This document shows, in pieces, positions 5,283-7,797 of a stretch of DNA of 7,797 nt. The notes beneath the pieces are model-generated. The model had not been told where the DNA came from. It searched no databases and worked only from the letters and a program-made list of their open reading frames with translations. Position 1 is the first letter of the stretch. Every line of letters starts with the position of its first letter. Source of the DNA: Bacteroidota bacterium (lineage in GTDB: Bacteria > Bacteroidota > Bacteroidia > Chitinophagales > Saprospiraceae); contig JAGWYI010000180.1 in NCBI GenBank assembly GCA_018969455.1, positions 1 through 7,797 on the forward strand, in the 5' to 3' direction. Both the position numbers and the translations under genes were made by a program.

Positions 5283-7797
5283 TTAATGAAACACCGTCAT
5301 GTTGCCTTGTGCAACCCGTCCATTTGCATCCATAACATGCCAATGATAGGGACCGGAGGGCAGATTTGTTTGCATGGCGTAATAGAATTTTGAACCGACA
5401 GGGGCTTCCAGATTATAGCTCAGAACCGTTCTCCCTGTTTCATCCAACAACTCAAATTGCATTTGGCCGAGCCCCCTGCCTTCCAGCGTAAATACGCCCT
5501 GGTTGGGATTAGGATAAATTTTAAAGCCGGATTCCTGTATCCAGTCACGCGTTGCACTCACAAAAGGCACCTCAAAAGTTCGAATGACCGAGCATCCATT
5601 GGCATCTGTGAGTGTGCACGTGTACGTGCCTGGCAGCAACCCACTGATTTGAAGGCCGCTCTGACCATTGCTCCAGACAGGACTATAGGGTTTTGTTCCT
5701 CCCGAAACGTTGTCCAAAAGTAGGCTGCCATCCGCAATTTGAGGCCCGGAAGCCGCATTCACCTGGGCATTGATCTGCAAAACATCGGGTTCTGTTAAGG
5801 GCAAATACCACTGGATTTTACAATCAAATGCATCCGTTAATACACCCTGATAAATTCCCGGCCCCAGCGCTCCCCGCGTTGGGGTATTGGCCCCGTCAGA
5901 CCAGAGCCAGGAAAACGGCGCTTTCCCGTTGGCTGGAAGTATGGTAAGACTGCCATCTGCGGTGCCATTACAGGAAATCGGGACAAGATCCAGCGCCAAA
6001 TCCAGGGCGCCTGTTTTTTGAACCGATGCTGTAGCCGAACTGGTACAGCCTTGCGCGTCGATTACCGTAACCTGGTAAAGGCCCGCAGGAAGGCCTGAAA
6101 CAACGCTGTCGCTGCTGAACCCCCAATTGTATTGATAGGGCCCACTGTTACTCCCCTCAACCTGAACCGATAGGCGCCCTCCGGTGGTGTCTCCACAAAC
6201 AAGCGGGTCGGATGCTACCTTCAGATGCATGGCCAAACCGAGCGGAACCTCCAACGCAAACACCCCGATGCGCCCTTTTGAGTCCGTTATTGTTACCTGA
6301 TAATTTCCCGGCATCAACCCCGACTGTTTATTGAGCTCTATGCCGCTTGCGCCGGTGCTCCAATTGTATGTGGCGGGCGCGCATAAATCTACCGTACTGA
6401 ACCGTATGGACCCATTTGCAGATTCGGAATTACAGGCAGGAGTCGTTTCTGCCGGCGCGTATTGCTGCAAGGGTCCTGCCTCGATGGCGCCAATGTCCAC
6501 AGTGCCGAATTGCACCCGAGGCTGCCCCAGCAGATCCTTTGTACTCAAATTTCCGTCATTCAATCCCGCATTGATGGCTGGCGAGCAGGCTTGTAAATGA
6601 AAATCACCCGAATCCGGCGATACAAACATCGGGTCGGTAGACCACAGGTTGTTACTTTGAATCCAGTTCAAATTGGATATCGTATCGGGAAGGGTTATTA
6701 TGGAGTTTTTGACTATTGCTTGATTATTGGGTGGAAATTTATTCAATAATTTTGGGTCATTTATATGAAAAATGCTATTTTTAATAGTAGTATTGGGTGA
6801 CACCAAATAAACCAAATTTTTGAACGCGTTTAAATTGTACACGTTTATGAAAGAATTGTTATTAGAATTCTTTGTAAAAAATGAAACCGGGGAAATAGAA
6901 TTCCATCCTGAATTTTTAAACGCCAAAATATTTTGAGCCTCGATCTTTGATTCGTTTTGTAAAGAGTTTATGCCTATTGATAACGTGATATTATTCTCAA
7001 GAGTAAGACCATCAATTATTAATTTTTTTGAGAAAAATGAGCATTCATTTGAAGAATAGAGTTTCCCACAATTAATCATTTTGACATTTTTTAATATCGT
7101 TGAAGAATCTGAAACCTTTAAACTTTGCGATGCATAATTGCCAATACCGTTCATTTCTCCTTCAAAAACTGTATTCATCAAGCAATAGTTTATCCAACCA
7201 AATGATTCGCCTGCTATTGGTGTAGCATTGTTTTTAAAAAGAACTGAATCCATTACCCATAATGTATTTCCAGTTTCTGCAAAAAAAACTTGTGAAACAA
7301 GTGCCACACTTAAAAAAGAAGTCTTATTATTTTCAATTTTACATTTTTTAAATCGAATTACTGTTGGAATATTAGGGCGTGAAAAAATTACATGGAAAAA
7401 ACTCCCAGATAAAATGCCATTTCCATTACAAGAATTAAATTTAGCCTCGGTTCCAATAATATCAAAAGTATCTACTCTTGGCGAATCGGAAAAAAATATT
7501 CCTCCTCCAAAAGAATAAGCAAAGTTATTTTCAAACAAGCAATCTTTAATGTCCGCTTTTTGGTCTATCCAACTTCCACCCAAACGCGCATAGGCACCAC
7601 CGTTACCATTTAAGGATTGATTGAATAAAAATTTACACCGATTTAAATAAAGTGCAATGGAGCCCTCCCCCGAACCATTTGCATATATTGCACCCCCATC
7701 CTTTAATGCAATATTGTGGAAAAAATTGCAATTGGCGATTGTTGGATAAGCCGTTCCGTCGGTGGCCATTACATAAATTGCGGCGCCTGATACTCCC
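5283..7797 (-). CDS. Gene C: beta-helix surface protein with SprB-like repeats and T9SS type A sorting tail, N-terminus cut by window edge
   Basis: Open from the window edge to TAA at 5283, 837 residues visible. An internal ATG at 7769 is not the likely start, because the frame continues upstream (GVSGAAIYV) exactly as in gene A at residues 159-167. By that alignment about 158 residues are missing (about 995 aa in total). Residues 1 to about 382 are beta-helix turns with Pmp-like motifs (FFHN...GGAI, FLFN...GGAY, GGGIFF). About 383-440 is a choice-of-anchor-Q-like segment (SPAINAG, GQPR, GTVDIGAIEAG). About 452-742 holds four SprB-like repeats ending in motifs such as GNYQVTITD, GLYQVTVIDAQGC, GIYQGVLTDAFDC and GTYTCTLTDANGC. 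About 757-837 is the T9SS tail (FKIYPNPNQGVFTLEG ... GRVAQGNMTVF). SprB of Flavobacterium johnsoniae is a cell-surface gliding adhesin; a surface or adhesive role here is inferred. The beta-helix core is AT-rich and Asn-rich, the rest GC-richer. Confidence 0.9.
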   Translation of the reverse strand, partial: GVSGAAIYVMATDGTAYPTIANCNFFHNIALKDGGAIYANGSGEGSIALYLNRCKFLFNQSLNGNGGAYARLGGSWIDQKADIKDCLFENNFAYSFGGGIFFSDSPRVDTFDIIGTEAKFNSCNGNGILSGSFFHVIFSRPNIPTVIRFKKCKIENNKTSFLSVALVSQVFFAETGNTLWVMDSVLFKNNATPIAGESFGWINYCLMNTVFEGEMNGIGNYASQSLKVSDSSTILKNVKMINCGKLYSSNECSFFSKKLIIDGLTLENNITLSIGINSLQNESKIEAQNILAFKNSGWNSISPVSFFTKNSNNNSFINVYNLNAFKNLVYLVSPNTTIKNSIFHINDPKLLNKFPPNNQAIVKNSIITLPDTISNLNWIQSNNLWSTDPMFVSPDSGDFHLQACSPAINAGLNDGNLSTKDLLGQPRVQFGTVDIGAIEAGPLQQYAPAETTPACNSESANGSIRFSTVDLCAPATYNWSTGASGIELNKQSGLMPGNYQVTITDSKGRIGVFALEVPLGLAMHLKVASDPLVCGDTTGGRLSVQVEGSNSGPYQYNWGFSSDSVVSGLPAGLYQVTVIDAQGCTSSATASVQKTGALDLALDLVPISCNGTADGSLTILPANGKAPFSWLWSDGANTPTRGALGPGIYQGVLTDAFDCKIQWYLPLTEPDVLQINAQVNAASGPQIADGSLLLDNVSGGTKPYSPVWSNGQSGLQISGLLPGTYTCTLTDANGCSVIRTFEVPFVSATRDWIQESGFKIYPNPNQGVFTLEGRGLGQMQFELLDETGRTVLSYNLEAPVGSKFYYAMQTNLPSGPYHWHVMDANGRVAQGNMTVFH
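6547..6650. repeat. Right copy of 104-bp identical block shared by genes A and C
   Basis: Identical to 1-104. Here the block lies inside gene C and marks the sharp border between the GC-richer constant C-terminal part (below 6547) and the AT-rich variable core (above 6650). The similarity cannot be followed below 6547 because gene A leaves the window there. Confidence 0.95.
7682..7797. repeat. 116-bp identical block on the N-terminal side of the variable core, copy in C
   Basis: Identical to 1145-1260 and in the same reading frame. It runs up to the last base of the window, so the repeat very probably continues outside it. Protein similarity persists for about another 100 residues into the core, at falling identity (for example GGAIY, GSGEGS, DSP..DTFDI in both genes). 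Confidence 0.95.

Noticed and set aside
7767..7769. ATG at 7769 as the true start of gene C
   Set aside because: The frame is open to the window edge, and the same sequence lies well inside gene A, after its signal peptide and N-terminal domain.
1..7797. A perfect circular element suggested by similar window ends
   Set aside because: The two window ends do not match each other; each matches a different internal site in direct orientation, which fits paralogous genes rather than a circle junction.

Overview
The window reads as Bacteroidota DNA, most likely from a Saprospiria-type organism (Lewinella or Haliscomenobacter relatives). This is inferred from two C-terminal type IX secretion (T9SS) sorting tails with the YPNP core, SprB-like repeats, a dockerin-like pair of helices fused to a sorting tail, and no Shine-Dalgarno sequence before the starts. 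No RNA gene, transposase or CRISPR array was seen. All supported genes lie on the minus strand, so the reading order is right to left.

Layout in transcription order. (1) 7797-5283: gene C, cut at its N-terminus by the window edge. It is a right-handed beta-helix surface protein with Pmp-like GGAI/FxxN motifs, a choice-of-anchor-Q-like segment, four SprB-like repeats and a T9SS tail. (2) 5282-4920: 363 bp without a convincing gene, holding a perfect 16-bp hairpin with a T6 run on the plus-strand side and a TAnnTTTG promoter-like box next to gene B. (3) 4919-1848: gene B, complete at 1023 aa. It is a secreted modular protein with a signal peptide, a large Cys-containing extracellular region, dockerin-like repeats, a cohesin-like domain and a T9SS tail. 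(4) 1847-1734: a short spacer with a good intrinsic terminator for gene B. (5) 1733-1: gene A, complete at its N-terminus and cut at its C-terminus. It is a paralogue of gene C.

Genes A and C are mosaics. At both places where their constant ends can be compared the DNA is identical (104 bp and 116 bp), including silent positions. The roughly 1.03-1.04 kb core between these blocks is strongly diverged, AT-rich, rich in Asn and Phe, and nearly equal in length in the two genes. Both window edges fall inside these identical blocks, as expected if an assembly broke at a repeat family.

The most interesting signal is a possible surface-variation system. Gene B's signal-peptide region contains a heptanucleotide tandem repeat of about 4.6 copies. 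Because seven is not a multiple of three, copy-number change would switch the frame between ON from the first ATG, ON from a second ATG, and OFF. Gene A has a nine-base homopolymer in its own signal peptide. Together with the constant-end, variable-core paralogues, this suggests a locus whose T9SS-exported proteins vary in both expression and sequence. This is inference from sequence pattern only.
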